Part shown: positions 22,666 to 33,606 of the stretch, one piece after another
How positions within the stretch are numbered: position 1 is the first letter of the stretch
Layout: every line of letters begins with the position of its first letter
Assembly (NCBI GenBank): GCA_023362775.1
Contig: JALMGJ010000001.1
Location: 59,923,501-59,987,500, forward strand
DNA from: Charina bottae
Taxonomy: Eukaryota; Chordata; Lepidosauria; Squamata; Charinaidae
DNA length: 64,000 nucleotides
Direction: 5' to 3'
Position numbers and translations under genes: made by a program
Notes under the pieces: model-generated
The model's database searches: none
What the model was told of the DNA's origin: nothing
The model's input: the letters and a program-made list of their open reading frames with translations, nothing else

Positions 22666-24593
22666 TAGATAGGCATAAAATCACACTTTTATTTATGTAC
22701 ATGGCAACCTCATCTAACTTAAATTCTGAAATGAGCTTGAAATACATAATTATAGGATAGCTAGTGGTAGCCACTTGGGAGGATTTCAAGTTCAAAGTAT
22801 TATGGAGAAATCAAGCCATCACATTTTATCAGGATTTTTTTTTCTTGACTACCAACATTCTCTGTCCTTTTTTTTTTCCCTAATGTACCTTCTACCAATT
22901 ACTAACAATGTACTTGGTTTGGGCATTTACCCAACTGTGTTCTTTTATAGATTTTTATACTGAAAGAAGAAGAAAAAAGTCACCTTACATCTCTGTTAAT
23001 GACTTTAGGCTTTAAAAGCAGGAACAGTTAAAATCTGCAGAGTTTTTAACAGGTTTGAAATCTATGATCTTAACTTTACCTTTGTACTGGATGCAGAAGA
23101 TGCTCCAGTTAATCTTCTTTAAAGTCCTATTCACTTAATGGAAATGCTCAGCTGTATAATTACATTGAGCAGTGATTCCTATTCCAAAAAGGAAAAAAAA
23201 ATAATAATCTAATGGTATTGTCTCTATAAGCGAATGAGAATTTCAGGAGTGGATGCTGGTGCCACCCATGTGATTCAGAGAGGTTAATGCAGTTAAAATT
23301 ATTTCACAGTCCATTAAGGAGCTTACGGTAACCTCGTGACCTTTGAGCCAACAACACGGAATCCATTATCATCACAATGGACAAGCCTGTGGGTTTGGCT
23401 GACTTGACAATGGTCCCAGGAAATCCCAAGTTAATACTTAGGGTTTTTTTTCCTTCTGTCTCTCTCTCTTTAAAAAAAACATGCTCTTTCCTTTCTGCTC
23501 CTTTGATATGGCTATTAATACACCCTCCTATAATTTGTAACATTAACATTGCTGAAGGAACAGAAAAGGACACTGAAATGAAGATGTCAGAATTGCTGAC
23601 TTAGTTCCGCGTATAATACAGGCTACATATGGAAATGGTAGAGAGCTAACTAGAAAGATCAAGAGGAAAACAATAAAAAACCTCAGTAGAATTATGATAA
23701 ATTACTGAAGCCAGCTGAATGTCTCTGAGCACATTTTCTTTCCCTCTATTTCTTTAGGCCATGCATATTTAGCTGTTTTTCAATGAATGTCTGTTTTACT
23801 GTTGCAAAAATAATATCTACTGCTGCATTTTTTCAGTTAGAATACTTAGGAAAAAATTGCAGGTAACTTATGTGTACAAGCTTCCTGTCAAATGCTGTTC
23901 ATCTTTCCTGATGCAGAGTTGTTTAAAAAAACGTTGAAAAACTGAAAATTGTAATTTGGGGGACAACAACATTTTAATTTAAAAGGTATCTTAACATTTG
24001 CTTTATGAGGTAAATAAATCTTGGAATTCAGGTTGATCTAGACATAAAATAAAATATTTACTTAGGCTTTATGGCATGCTCTGTTGGTACAACAGATCTT
24101 TTTGTTAATGGTAGTAATGGTAATAACAGTAATTTTTAGAATATAATTTAGTTACTGAGATCACAAAATGAAATGTTTTACAGAAATTGAACATCTACTA
24201 CTTAAGTAAGAGTAAAGAGTAAACATGGAGATTGTTAGTAAACAGAAATTACAGGCAGGGGTGTTAATATATGGAGCAAAATGTTAATTACAATTTACAA
24301 TAATATTTAAAATAGGCTGTCTCTATCATGCAATAACACATTTACAGGGCAAGCTTGGTTTGCTTTAAAAAAAAGGCCCACTTTATTTAAGATAATTTTT
24401 CCAGGAAAGTATTATCAAATTGCTGTCTGAGCTAAGTTTCAGAAAAGAAGCCCTTTATTAGTTATTTTGCATAGTAACTTTATCAGCAAACAATGACAGA
24501 GGGATGACTGTGGGATGACACGAATTACTTAATTTTCAGAAAAGAAGTATGATTTCCTCTTCTAGAACTGAATATACTAATGCTGATTTTTCA
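22666..24593. other. Unassigned 1.9 kb, no feature seen
   Basis: AT-rich unique DNA with no element edges I can place. The 89-codon frame at 23304-23573 (minus) shows no recognisable domain. It could hold conserved non-coding sequence, which cannot be judged from one genome. Confidence 0.4.
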
Positions 24594-24772
24594 AGAAGGG
24601 AAGGGAAGGGAAGGGAAGGGAAGGGAAGGGAAGGGAAGGGAAGGGAAGGGAAGGGAAGGGAAGGGAAGGGAAAGGAAAGGAAAGGAAAGGAAAGGAAAGG
24701 AAAGGAAAGGAAAGGAAAGGAAAGGAAAGGAAAGGAAAGGAAAGGAAAGGAAAGGAAAGGAAAGGAAAGGAA
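24594..24772. repeat. Two-part purine pentanucleotide repeat
   Basis: (AAGGG)n runs to about 24669 and then switches abruptly to (AAAGG)n until 24772. All bases on the plus strand are purines for about 178 bp. Frames reading through it on both strands are artefacts. Confidence 0.96.
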
Positions 24773-25210
24773 GTTACTGATTGGCATTTTAATGCTATTG
24801 GATATAGCAGAAGCATCTCCAGTTGCTTCTGTACAATAATGACAACATGACAGAACATGCGTCATTATGTCATGCTGCATGCTCCATACCTTTGCATTTG
24901 CATTGTGATGTACAATAATACATTGCAATGTATATTTTCACACTTGTCCTCCACCCCCCTCCCCATAAGCACCCCTGGGATGTACATTGTTTCCAATAGT
25001 GCCTTTATGATGGAAAAAAGCATTTCTGCCATTTTTTTCCAATGATCTCCTTCTCATTGTAGGACCACATGCATTCTTTCTAAATGTTGCTCCTGAGCAC
25101 TCAGAGACTCTCCTGAATAATGTGGGATGTGTTAGGGTAGTGTTTTAGTTATGGGGTAGTTAAAGTGAATTGCTTTGGACTTCCAAATATATAGAAAGTG
25201 ATAAGGCTGG
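24773..25210. other. Unassigned, no feature seen
   Basis: Unique-looking spacer between the purine repeat and a short (GT)n tract at 25211-25234. Confidence 0.45.
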
Positions 25211-25234
25211 TTGTGTGTGTGTGTGTGTGTGTGT

Positions 25235-27876
25235 ATTCAGGATCAACCACCCAAGCATCTACTACCTTCATCATCTTCTAGCTCCAACATCAGCTGATTC
25301 ATAATATAGCTAATGCCTTGGAGCAAAGACTTTCTCTGACTGTTTTTAAAAAAAAGTGAAGAGGGAGAGCTGTTCTTGTACATATATGCCACTCCTGCTT
25401 GCTCAGAGGACATCAAAGCACCCCAACATTTGCCATCAGACTCTTGAAGCATTGATAGCCTGATTCTGAATAATTGTTCATTTCTATTCATTCTACTTGA
25501 TATTGTTTTACTCCATATAGTGCACAAAATACAATCTGTACTGCCTTCCCAACTCTTTTAGGTGAGAAATGCTGTCTCTTGATTTTTTTTCCTTAAAAGA
25601 ATACTTACTAGGGTGACACCCCCCCCCCCGCGCAATGCACACAAAATCTTTCAGTAGTACAATACAATGTACAATAAATATAAAAAAACCAAGAAACTTC
25701 CTAGATGCAAAATCATTATCACATGCAATGTTGCCCAGTTAAAATCAAAATATAGACCTGGAAGCCTTAAGGAAAGGACATAGCTCCAGACATAAGAATA
25801 GCTCTACAGCAAGTCTCTGTTCTCAGTGGCCCAAAATAAACCGTTTCTTGGCTGAAAGACATAAGTGCTATTGTGAAATTGATATCCCTCCTTGGCTTAT
25901 TCCCAGACAATATGTTGCCTTTCTGGGAGCCGATCAATATGATTGATGTGATGTGTGAAATCCAGGAGGAGCTCCCCTTTAATCAAGCCCACTGTCCTCG
26001 ACAGATAGGCAGCTGCAGACTAACATGTTCTTCAGACTGTCTCCCCTGCTGCCCAAAAACCCAGAAAAAAGAAAGAGCAAGCTGCAGGAAAGAACATGAG
26101 ATGGCAGCAACCGAGCAGGGCATGTTTGAAGTCTCCCATCCTTCTCCAACCCTCTTTCCCCCTCCCACTTCCAGAATCAAGGAAGGAATGATGGTCATTC
26201 CAAGCTATTTTGAAACAATGGTGATGAAACTGTTCTTATCTGCTTTAGCAACCACCTTTGGTGGCTGGCTGCCACTCTTGTGTTTTCCTTCTGATATCAA
26301 TTTGTTACTATGATTAAAAAAGTAAAAAGCTTGAGCAAAGATGAAATAAGTTGAGCTAAAAATATCTAAGGGAAGTTGCAACACTTTACTCTTTTAGGCA
26401 TGATGCAAGTATATGTGCAAAGAATTTTTAACTACCACTTTTCTGCCCAGCTGATGAAAATGTCACTGGGTCAGAATTATACAGGTCCTCCAGGAACAGA
26501 TCCAGCTAGAAATGTGTCAAATGGCAGGGCTTTCAAAAGAAAAAGATAGAATATGGTAGATCACTTTCCTTAAATGTGCTGTTTAATTATTTGTAACTTT
26601 TCTTGATATAGTGAAATTAATTTAATCAATGTCATTAATGAGGTTAGCAGATGCTTTTATTTTCTTTTTTTTTAAAAGGTTTTCTTCCTTCTCTGGAAAG
26701 ATTTCAGAAGTACAAAGAAGTTAACTCTTTTCTACATTTTACTGAGATTCTCAGATCACTGCTTGATGTCAGACTGGCAACTAATTGTGTCATAAGTAAT
26801 TCCCCTAATCACAGGGTAGCGTTACTTGGAAAAGATGGAGAAGTTGGCAAAAAATATTTCATAAAGAAGCTTTTGGAGCGTTCAACTGAAACAAGTACAG
26901 AGGATAACAAATATAGGCAGATACTCAGTTGCTAAACTCAAAAAGTAACTGCCTAGCAGAAACACTAATGTGATTCCTGGAACAAGGGCAAAATTCCCAG
27001 CACAAGGAAAGGAGAGAGGTTTCAAGAGCAGAGGACATCCTGTCACTGTATAAGGTCCCAGATGCAACCCCTGGTATTTCAAGGTAAATCTGGACGAAAT
27101 AATGGTTTTTATCTACAGAGTTGCTACCAATCTAATGTGATATTAGGGAGCTTTCAAAGGAATGGAGCTAAGTGATGAGTGATTACAGAAGCCAGTTGGA
27201 GAGTGAGTAGGGATAAGAACCAATCCAGATATCCACAGGGCTTACAGAGTTAATTAAAGTGAAATTTGTTTACAAAGGTTTATACTAAAGAACTGGTCCA
27301 GCTTGTTTGTAGACACAATGTCCTGTTCCTATACTATGTGATGAGCATGCACGTGAATATTTAAGTCTAACTTAATAAAAATATCTGACATGTATTTATC
27401 AAGCCCTGTCCCAAAGTTCCTTAAAGTTTCTCAAGGTCAAATGCACATAGTTTTGCTTTCTCCCTCTTCTCACAGTTGCTTATGTAATTGCAGGCTTTGG
27501 AATGATAATGCCTCCCTAAGCTAGCCATGCTTTGGTTCCAAAGGAGAAAAGCCTTGTACTACCCAAAGGGCAGGGAAGAAAGAGAATATACTTACACTTC
27601 CCTTCTAACCCAAATTTCTTTGCCAGCACCCGAACCACTTTTATTTTCCCGTAATGGTGTTCTGTCCAGGGCTACCTTGTTATGTGAGTTTCTTTCTCAG
27701 GGCTAATTTGGTTCTTTTTCAGACAGCCTCTCCTCCCAGCCACTTTTCTTGGAATTCTTTTCAGTCCACTGTAGACATCCCTGATCCTCCTCCACTGTTT
27801 AGACATGGATCCTCTTGGTCCTCTGCTCATCGGGTCACCAGGTCTGCTTCTCTGGTCACTTCTCTCACCACCAGCA
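25235..27876. other. Unassigned 2.6 kb, no gene supported
   Basis: Contains a 146-codon plus-strand frame (25873-26313) with a cysteine-rich stretch at residues about 42-72 (CPRQIGSC..CSSDCLPCC). It has no known domain, no splice context I can argue, and average composition, so I do not call it a gene. C-run at 25619-25629. Confidence 0.4.
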
Positions 27877-28427
27877 TCATCTGTAGATCCTGAATGAAAC
27901 CCCCCTCTCTTTGCCTACCTACTCTAGCACTCCACAACTTAGTCTCCAAAAACCTAGACTCCAAAAAGCCTATATGCTATTTGCAAGTGCTCCAAGGAGG
28001 TGAAGGTGCTGCAAGGAGTTAGATTCCCCCCCCCCCAAAGTGCCTATATGCCTTGAGTATTACATCTGACTGTCAGGCCATCAAGGAAAAAAACAACCTT
28101 TAACCTTGACATTTACAATGCTGAGAGGAAGATCATTTTTTGTATCAGTTCAGCTCAACCTGCCACATGCCCCCTTCCTTTAGTGAGTGCTAGGGGGACT
28201 AACCTTTCTAAAGATCTTAGTTTTCTGAGCATACAGCATTTTCACTGCCTTTCCCATTTCTAGACAGAAAATCTGCCACCTGATGACGTTTTCCAAATTG
28301 ATGCTGTTCTTTAACCCTGTAGGGTTGAGCAATTAAGTAACATAAAATTAATCTCCTATTGAGTATTTCATTTTCTCTAAGCATCCAAGAGGTTGGTGAT
28401 CAGTAATTACAGTAAATCCACGTCCCA

Positions 28428-28760
28428 TCAGTGCACTTTTAAATACCCAATCATCCATTTAAATGCATAGGCTTCTATTTCAGTAGTCCTATATCTTTGC
28501 TGTCTTGGCAACATTTTTTTTCCTAGGTGCAATATTGAATGCTCCTCATCCTCATGAGGTTGCACTAGCACTGCACCCAAACCCATATCTGAGACATCTG
28601 CATACAGTATTAAGGGTAAATCAAAATCATGCTCTTTTAGCACAAGTTTTGTACACAAAGCAGTCTGGGGACATTCTATTGTCCATTGCACCTTGGTTGG
28701 GTCCTCCAGCTTTGTGACAATTTTTTCTGAGTGCAACTTGAGAAATGCAGAATAAACCAT
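28428..28760 (-). pseudogene. Gypsy RNase H region fragment
   Basis: A 110-codon minus-strand frame. It reads CPQTALCTKLVLKEHDFDLP, LYADVSDMGLGAVLVQ, HSILHLGKKMLPRQQRYRTTE and EIEAYAFKWMIGYLK. These are the connection and RNase H start of Ty3/gypsy polymerases: the DASD metal-binding segment appears as DVSD and the E of TEIEA is kept. RNase H removes the RNA strand during reverse transcription. The frame ends abruptly, so the rest of the domain is lost. Confidence 0.75.
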
Positions 28761-28897
28761 CCACAGTATCCATCTAATACTTATTTTTTCAAAGTTGGAA
28801 TTGGAATGTATATGATGGCTTGGACTTCCCTCTTATCTGTCTTAATCCCTTGACTATCTACAATACTGGATACTGATAATGGATTTTCTTAAGTGTT

Positions 28898-29092
28898 TTA
28901 GATATTCTCCCACACAGAAATATAGATGACAATGTCATGAAGGTAGTCTTCACAAAATTGTCTTTTACCTGGCAAAATTCTGTCCATTAGGTGCTGAAAT
29001 GTTGCTGCAGCTTCGTGTATTCCAAAAGGCATTTTTACAAATGGAAAAATTCCTTGTGTTATTGCAAAAGTTCTGTGCAATAGAGCCCACAT
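28898..29092 (-). pseudogene. Gypsy reverse transcriptase palm fragment
   Basis: A minus-strand frame reading FVKMPFGIHEAAATFQHLMD and CEDYLHDIVIYI. These correspond to the PFGL-x-A-P-ATFQ and YLDDI palm motifs; the catalytic first Asp of the pair has become His (YLHD), so the copy is inactive. The upstream part of the same domain continues beyond an L2 insertion at 29400-29740, with PYRVPE-like HPHRIPERLRE, the YPMPGIYELLD motif and multiple stops. Confidence 0.75.
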
Positions 29093-29400
29093 TGTGGAAC
29101 ATCTTGTCCCCGGAGGCTGGCCCCCTCACTCCTGACCTTCCGGAAGTCTCTTAAGACCTGGCTCTGCCGCCTTGCCTGGGACGAGGGAGGTAATAGTACC
29201 TCCTGGGGGTGGCTGGCCCCATACTGTCCTCCTGATTTTACCATCCCTTGGATTTTTATCTATTTTATCTATTTTTATCTATTTATTGTTATACTGTAAT
29301 TTTATATGTATAGATTTTAACCATTGCTATCCTGTAAACTGCCCAGAGTCCCCTATTTGGGGAGATGGGTGGGGATAAATTTGAATAATAAATAAATAAA
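29085..29400 (+). mobile_element. L2 3' end inserted in the gypsy element
   Basis: Plus-strand L2 end: LWNILSPEAG-like residues at about 29092, a GWLAP-like stop region near 29215, then 3' UTR with CTGCCCAGAGTCCCC and GATGGGTGGGGATAAATTTG, and the tail AATAAATAAATAAAT (29385-29400). Gypsy reverse-transcriptase sequence resumes on the other side, so the L2 is the younger insertion. No clear duplication is visible. Confidence 0.8.
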
Positions 29401-29760
29401 TGCTATTTTCTCTATGGAAGATGTTCCTAAATAAATTTGCCAATACCCCCCCCCATGCCCCAAGGGGGCCAGGTAACTGGCTTTTTCTAAGGTATCTAAC
29501 AGTTCATATATCCCTGGCATTGGATAGCTTTTGAATTTGGTGACCAGGTTGTTTTCTCAAATGTATACAAACTATACAATTGGCAATGTCCTCTCACTAT
29601 GTGATGGCTCTACAATTCCTAACTGGATAATTTGTTATACTTTATTTTCCATTGTTTCCCTTAGTCTTTCTGGAATTCTATGGGGATGTTGGTATATGAG
29701 ATTAGCTTCCCTGTATCAAATATATGCTCAAATAATATAGTAGCTCCTGGTTGGCTAGTG
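29400..29760 (-). pseudogene. Gypsy reverse transcriptase N-terminal part
   Basis: In minus-strand frames: DTGKANLIYQHPHRIPERL, IIQLGIVEPSHSE, then VTKFKSYPMPGIYELLDTLE and KASYLAPL. This is the start of the gypsy reverse transcriptase up to the first catalytic-Asp region, with stops and a C-run insertion (29446-29454). It lies directly upstream of the palm fragment at 28898-29092, separated by the L2. Confidence 0.65.
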
Positions 29761-30073
29761 AATGTTGTCGTAAATTCTGCTACCAGTTTTTCTTAACTGT
29801 TTCTGGGGATATTTTAATTCTGCATATACTTATACTTTAGCTGCCTCTTGGGTTAAAGAGTTTGTACCTAGATTTCTGGGCATTGTAAATTCATTTGTGT
29901 TCTACCTAGTGCAAGAAAACTTCCTTTTATTCCAGCCTACTTACTTTCTTAACAAATAAACATGGTGCAATGCTAGTATTCCTTTCTCTAATCAATTTGT
30001 CAGCCCTTCAAGGTAGATGAGATCAGAAAACAGATTCCACAGGAAGACTAGAACTATACTTTTTGAGATAGGC

Positions 30074-30417
30074 TATAGTTACAGTAGGGGGGCACGATGG
30101 CTCAGTGGTTAAGACGCCAGGCTTGTCGATCGTAAGGCTGGTGGTTCGAGACCCGAGTGCCACGTGACGGAGTGAGCTCCCACACTCGCCCCAGCTCTTG
30201 CCAACCTAGCAATTCGAAAGCATGCAAATGCAAGTAGATAAACACTTACGGTGGGATGGTAACAGCGTTCCTTGTGTGTCATGCCGGCCACATGACCGCG
30301 GAAGCGTCTTTGGACAGCACTGGCTCTTGGGCTAAGAAACGGAGATGAGCACTGCCCCCTAGAGTCGGACACGACTGTGCAGGGGAAAACCTTTACCTTT
30401 TTTTTATAGTTACAGTA
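30074..30417 (+). mobile_element. Sauria-type tRNA SINE, copy 2
   Basis: The SINE 30087-30404 has perfect 13-bp flanks TATAGTTACAGTA (30074-30086 and 30405-30417). A box TGGCTCAGTGGTTAAG at about 30109, B box GGTTCGAGACC at 30142. Its 3' end GTCGGACACGACT (30364-30376) equals 13 bases of the BovB copy 2 tail, followed by AACCTTTACCTTT and a T run. It sits inside the gypsy remnant. Confidence 0.95.
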
Positions 30418-30539
30418 TCTTGAAAGTCCATCTATGTTTTCCCTTTCCTTTCTCTTACACCACAGGGAGTCAATGGGAGGTGGCTAGCCTGAGTCTCTTT
30501 GTAACACTCTCTTACCGCTCTGGCTTAACACATGTTCCT

Positions 30540-30900
30540 TCTGCACCTAGTACTTCCCTAAAGGTTTCTGGACTCCTTCTCCAAGGTCATCTCCCTTGTA
30601 TCGCCTTGGTAACTACTTTATATGGCCCTTGCCATTTTGCTTGTCATTTGCATATTGTACCAGGAAGTAATAATACAACTTCCTCTCCTTTGGTTCCTCT
30701 ATCATACAGCAACTTTTGATTCTGTTGAGATTTCTCTAGATTTTCATATTTCTTAGGCATTCTCATCTTTTCTAAAGTCACTCTTTGTTCTTTGGTTTTT
30801 TTCTCTAGGGGATCAGAGCCCTGCCAGGCTCCCCTTCCTACTTCCTTGCCTGTATATTAAAATTTTCTGCCTGGCAACTGCTAGATGATCTTCCGCTAGT
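30540..30900 (-). pseudogene. Gypsy integrase C-terminal fragment
   Basis: Minus-strand reading of 30720-30600 gives QNQKLLYDRGTKGEEVVLLL, PGTICK, then QAKWQGPYKVVTK. This is the C-terminal DNA-binding part of a Ty3/gypsy integrase (usual form LLPxxxSKLLAKWQGPYEV). The upstream part 30900-30740 is compatible with the preceding helix. No catalytic core is preserved. It lies 5' of the reverse transcriptase on the coding strand. Confidence 0.6.
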
Positions 30901-30939
30901 CCCACCACATATATTTATCATCCGCCAAGCACTGTCTTC

Positions 30940-31400
30940 AATCCCAGCCTGCCTCTGCACAGGGGCGCCCTGGCAGCCGAGCCGAGTGCTTATGCAGAGT
31001 CCCTCTTCCCGCCCACCACACTTGATTCACCGGTGCTCGCTGTGGGGGGAGGGAGGTGCAGCGTGGTCCTGCTGTTCCAATGCCCCAGGGGGGCTGCTGC
31101 CATTGCCCAGAGCAGCCCCCAAGCCACTGGGCTGCACGGTGGGCCAGCAGGGGCACTCCTGGGGGGAAGGTGACATTTCTCGGCCATGCTGGGGCACCCT
31201 CCCCTGCCCTATCCGTGCCGGCCAGCAGGAGCCCTGGTGCCCCCGGGGATGGGGAGGGTCCCCTTCCTCCCCTACATCCTGCCACACTGCTGTTCCCCAC
31301 AGGGGACGAGGGACTCGATCCTACAGAGGGGCGTGGAATCCATGGGGGGGGGACGCGGAATCCATGTTTGCCCCAGGTGACACAGACCCTAGTTGCGGGC
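30940..31400. other. GC-rich block inside gypsy remnant
   Basis: About 460 bp of clearly higher GC than its surroundings, with runs such as CCCCAGGGGGG. Open frames on both strands (for example 30986-31423 plus, 30938-31300 minus) follow from composition. It could be gypsy leader or an independent insertion; I cannot tell. Confidence 0.4.
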
Positions 31401-31620
31401 CTGGCATCTCCTATAGGACCTGAAAGAAACGCTCCTCTCCTTTCCTACCTATTCTAGCAGTTACATACTTAATCTCCAAACAGTATATGTGTCAGTCAGA
31501 TTGCATGTGCTCCAAGAAGCTACATTTTCTTTAACTGACTAGGTGCCTTGAACCTGATTGTCAGAGTACCAAGAAAAAAAGTTGTAAACTTGATATCTAC
31601 AATACATGGCAGCTCATCCT

Positions 31621-32376
31621 ACCACAGAGCTGCAAGTAAATGATTGCATCCATCCTTTCTAGCCAATAACAGACCAGCCACATAGGCATCCACAAGGGAA
31701 AGCAGCAAATGACAAAAGTTGCACAATGCGAACCATGTGACTTATGTACTTGTGTCCAACATCAGGGAGCAATTCCAAAGGCCAGGGTTTGCATCACAAT
31801 GTTGTGATGCATTGTTTGTTTGGTTTTTTAAAATCACGGTTTGTACCAGATGACTAGGGTGGGTCATTTGATGGCACTGCAGCTTGTCATACAAAAATGT
31901 CACAGACATAACAACTTACAGGCTTCTGCAGAAACCTCATTGCTTTACTAGGTTGGCACTCCTCTGCAAAAAATACTTGCTGCTTCAGTGGCACTAACAT
32001 TAAATAGCTTTTATCTTATGCAGTATCAAAAATAGAAGAAAACCTAAACAATCTTTATTGATGTTGTAAAGCATGTGGAATATTTCATTACTGGGCAACG
32101 TTAGAGATGGATAAATCTGTTTTGCTTTCTACATATTCCAAGCTAAGTATCATTCAGTGCATTTTGGTATGCAATTATCTCTTGGAAAATTTTGGAAAGC
32201 AACTTCCTGGTATAATAACTCTTTTTGTCTGATTTTTTTTTTTTTGCTATAAACCAACTTTTGGGAAACCATAACTGAAAATTCAGAGAAGTGGGAAAAC
32301 CAAAAGATAATTGTGTTCATGTACAATATTTTAGATGAGGAAGTACAAATGATTTTGGTTTCTATTAAAATGTGAG
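31621..32376. other. Unassigned, no feature seen
   Basis: Unique-looking DNA between the gypsy remnant and the PLE end-dimer. Confidence 0.45.
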
Positions 32377-32599
32377 ACAAAGTAGAATTGTGGAGTCCTT
32401 GGTGCTATCTGAGCCTTGTTGTTTTCTTGCAGTCGTTTCATTGCCAGGCAACATCTTCAGTGCAAACATCTTCGCATTGAAGATGTTGCCTAGCCTGGCA
32501 ATGAAACGTCTGCAAGAAAACAAGGCTCAGAGAGCACCAAGGACTCCACAGTTCAACCCTGAGCTACAAATATTCTCTTCGATTGGTACAAAGTAGAAT
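32377..32599. mobile_element. Minimal PLE end-dimer (family PLE-2)
   Basis: The 199-bp insert 32389-32587 is flanked by a perfect 12-bp duplication ACAAAGTAGAAT (32377-32388 and 32588-32599). It consists of two inverted copies of the PLE-2 terminal region, left arm on the minus strand from GTGGAGTCCTTGGTGC and right arm on the plus strand to CACCAAGGACTCCAC, with no coding part. Each arm holds the hammerhead-like motif (32436-32460 minus, 32477-32506 plus). The right arm extends 33 bp further, to ATATTCTCTTCGATTGG. Confidence 0.88.
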
Positions 32600-32995
32600 C
32601 TCCAGCAATGTTATCACTATTACTATTAAACCAGAATGGGGCACTATCGCTCAATGTCACTTAGCTCTGATTTAAGTATCTGATTTAAGTTCCTGGTTAG
32701 TAAAGTGCTATTTAGCTAAGCATGAGGAATCTCTAACTTATTGGCTTAATGACAACCTTTACATAGCCCAAATAGCAACTTCCGTGGGCAAAAGTGTGGT
32801 GTCAGCAAGCTTGAGCTGAAAGTTTGCAAAGGTATAAAAGCACTTTAGGAGAAACAAATGCAACAGGACCAAAGACAGACCATCCTTTGTTCCTTTTCCC
32901 TTGACTGGAATCTTTCCCATGGTGACTTCAAACATCTCATTCCCAGTGGCTTTTTTGTTTTTTTGGTAAAAAGTAAATTCTTTTTCAGGTCAACA
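32600..32995. other. Unassigned, no feature seen
   Basis: Short AT-rich spacer. Nothing recognised. Confidence 0.45.
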
Positions 32996-33285
32996 TTTTA
33001 TTTATTTATTTGCTTTTTTGTTTATTTATTTATTTGCTTTATTTGATCAGGCCATCTGATTGCCAAACAACTCTGATGGTTTACAACTAAGGACCAATAT
33101 ATCTAGAAAAGCATATGAAAGGTACAACTGACTGGAAAAACACCGTATTCAACAGAAGACCAAAACAAAGTGAAGCAAAATAAAGCAAAGCAAAACAGGG
33201 AAAAGGACAAAGGGGGCTCCACAGTCACCTTATCCCCAAGGTCTGGGAGAACAACCAGCTCTTCAACAATTTCCTGAAGACATAA
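32996..33285 (-). mobile_element. Old L2 3' end
   Basis: A (TTTA)n/TTTGC tail at 32996-33040, then a diverged form of the L2 3' UTR (CTCTGATGGTTTACAACTAA for the usual CTCTGGGCGGTTTACAG) and a few ORF-end codons near 33230-33285. It is more decayed than the adjacent L2 end. Confidence 0.6.
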
Positions 33286-33292
33286 TGGGGGG

Positions 33293-33606
33293 ATCTATTT
33301 ATTTATTTATTTAATTTATATGACCGCCCATCTCCCCACATGGGGAACTCTGGGCGGTTCACAATAAATAAATTAAAATAGAATCTAAAAATTCTAAAAT
33401 AGCTAAAGATTAGCTATGCTAATCTCTGGGGGGAGTCCCTCAAATAACTAGCCCGATGCCTTCAAAGGCGTTAAAGGTGATAGCCAGCACCTTGAATTGC
33501 ACCCAGATGCCAACTGATAGCCAGTGCAGCCCCCAGAACAGAAGGGTGATGTGGGCATAAAACGGTGCCCCCATCACTGTCCACACCGCTGCAGCCCTAT
33601 TCTTGG
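33293..33606 (-). mobile_element. L2 3' end
   Basis: Minus-strand tail (TTTA)n at 33296-33312, then ATGACCGCCCATCTCC and CTCTGGGCGGTTCACAA, then ORF-end sequence to about 33605 (the CACCTTGAATTGCACCCAGA stretch matches the L2 copies at 12030 and 62603). It is 5' truncated and abuts the 5S-derived SINE. Confidence 0.8.

Larger units (their letters stand above)
27877..31620 (-). mobile_element. Ty3/gypsy LTR-retrotransposon remnant, Gmr1-like order
   Basis: Two diverged direct repeats, about 27877-28120 and 31406-31605, share blocks in order (GATCCTGAATGAAAC vs GGACCTGAAAGAAAC, CTACCTA(C/T)TCTAGCA, TTAGTCTCCAAA vs TTAATCTCCAAA, AACCTTGACAT vs AACTTGATAT). They behave like old LTRs. Between them, on the minus strand, lie an integrase C-terminal piece, then reverse transcriptase and RNase H. 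An L2 end (29085-29397) and a SINE (30087-30404) interrupt it. Integrase before reverse transcriptase is the Gmr1-type order. Confidence 0.55.

Noticed and set aside
24536..24928. Long frames across the purine repeat on both strands
   Set aside because: A pentanucleotide repeat without stop codons gives open frames on both strands; translations are pure repeats.
25873..26313. 146-codon frame with cysteine-rich middle as a host gene
   Set aside because: No recognisable domain, no splice-site context, length not unusual for the AT content; no supporting conservation available.
30938..31457. Several overlapping frames in the GC-rich block
   Set aside because: Open in many frames on both strands, as expected from GC richness; no domain.
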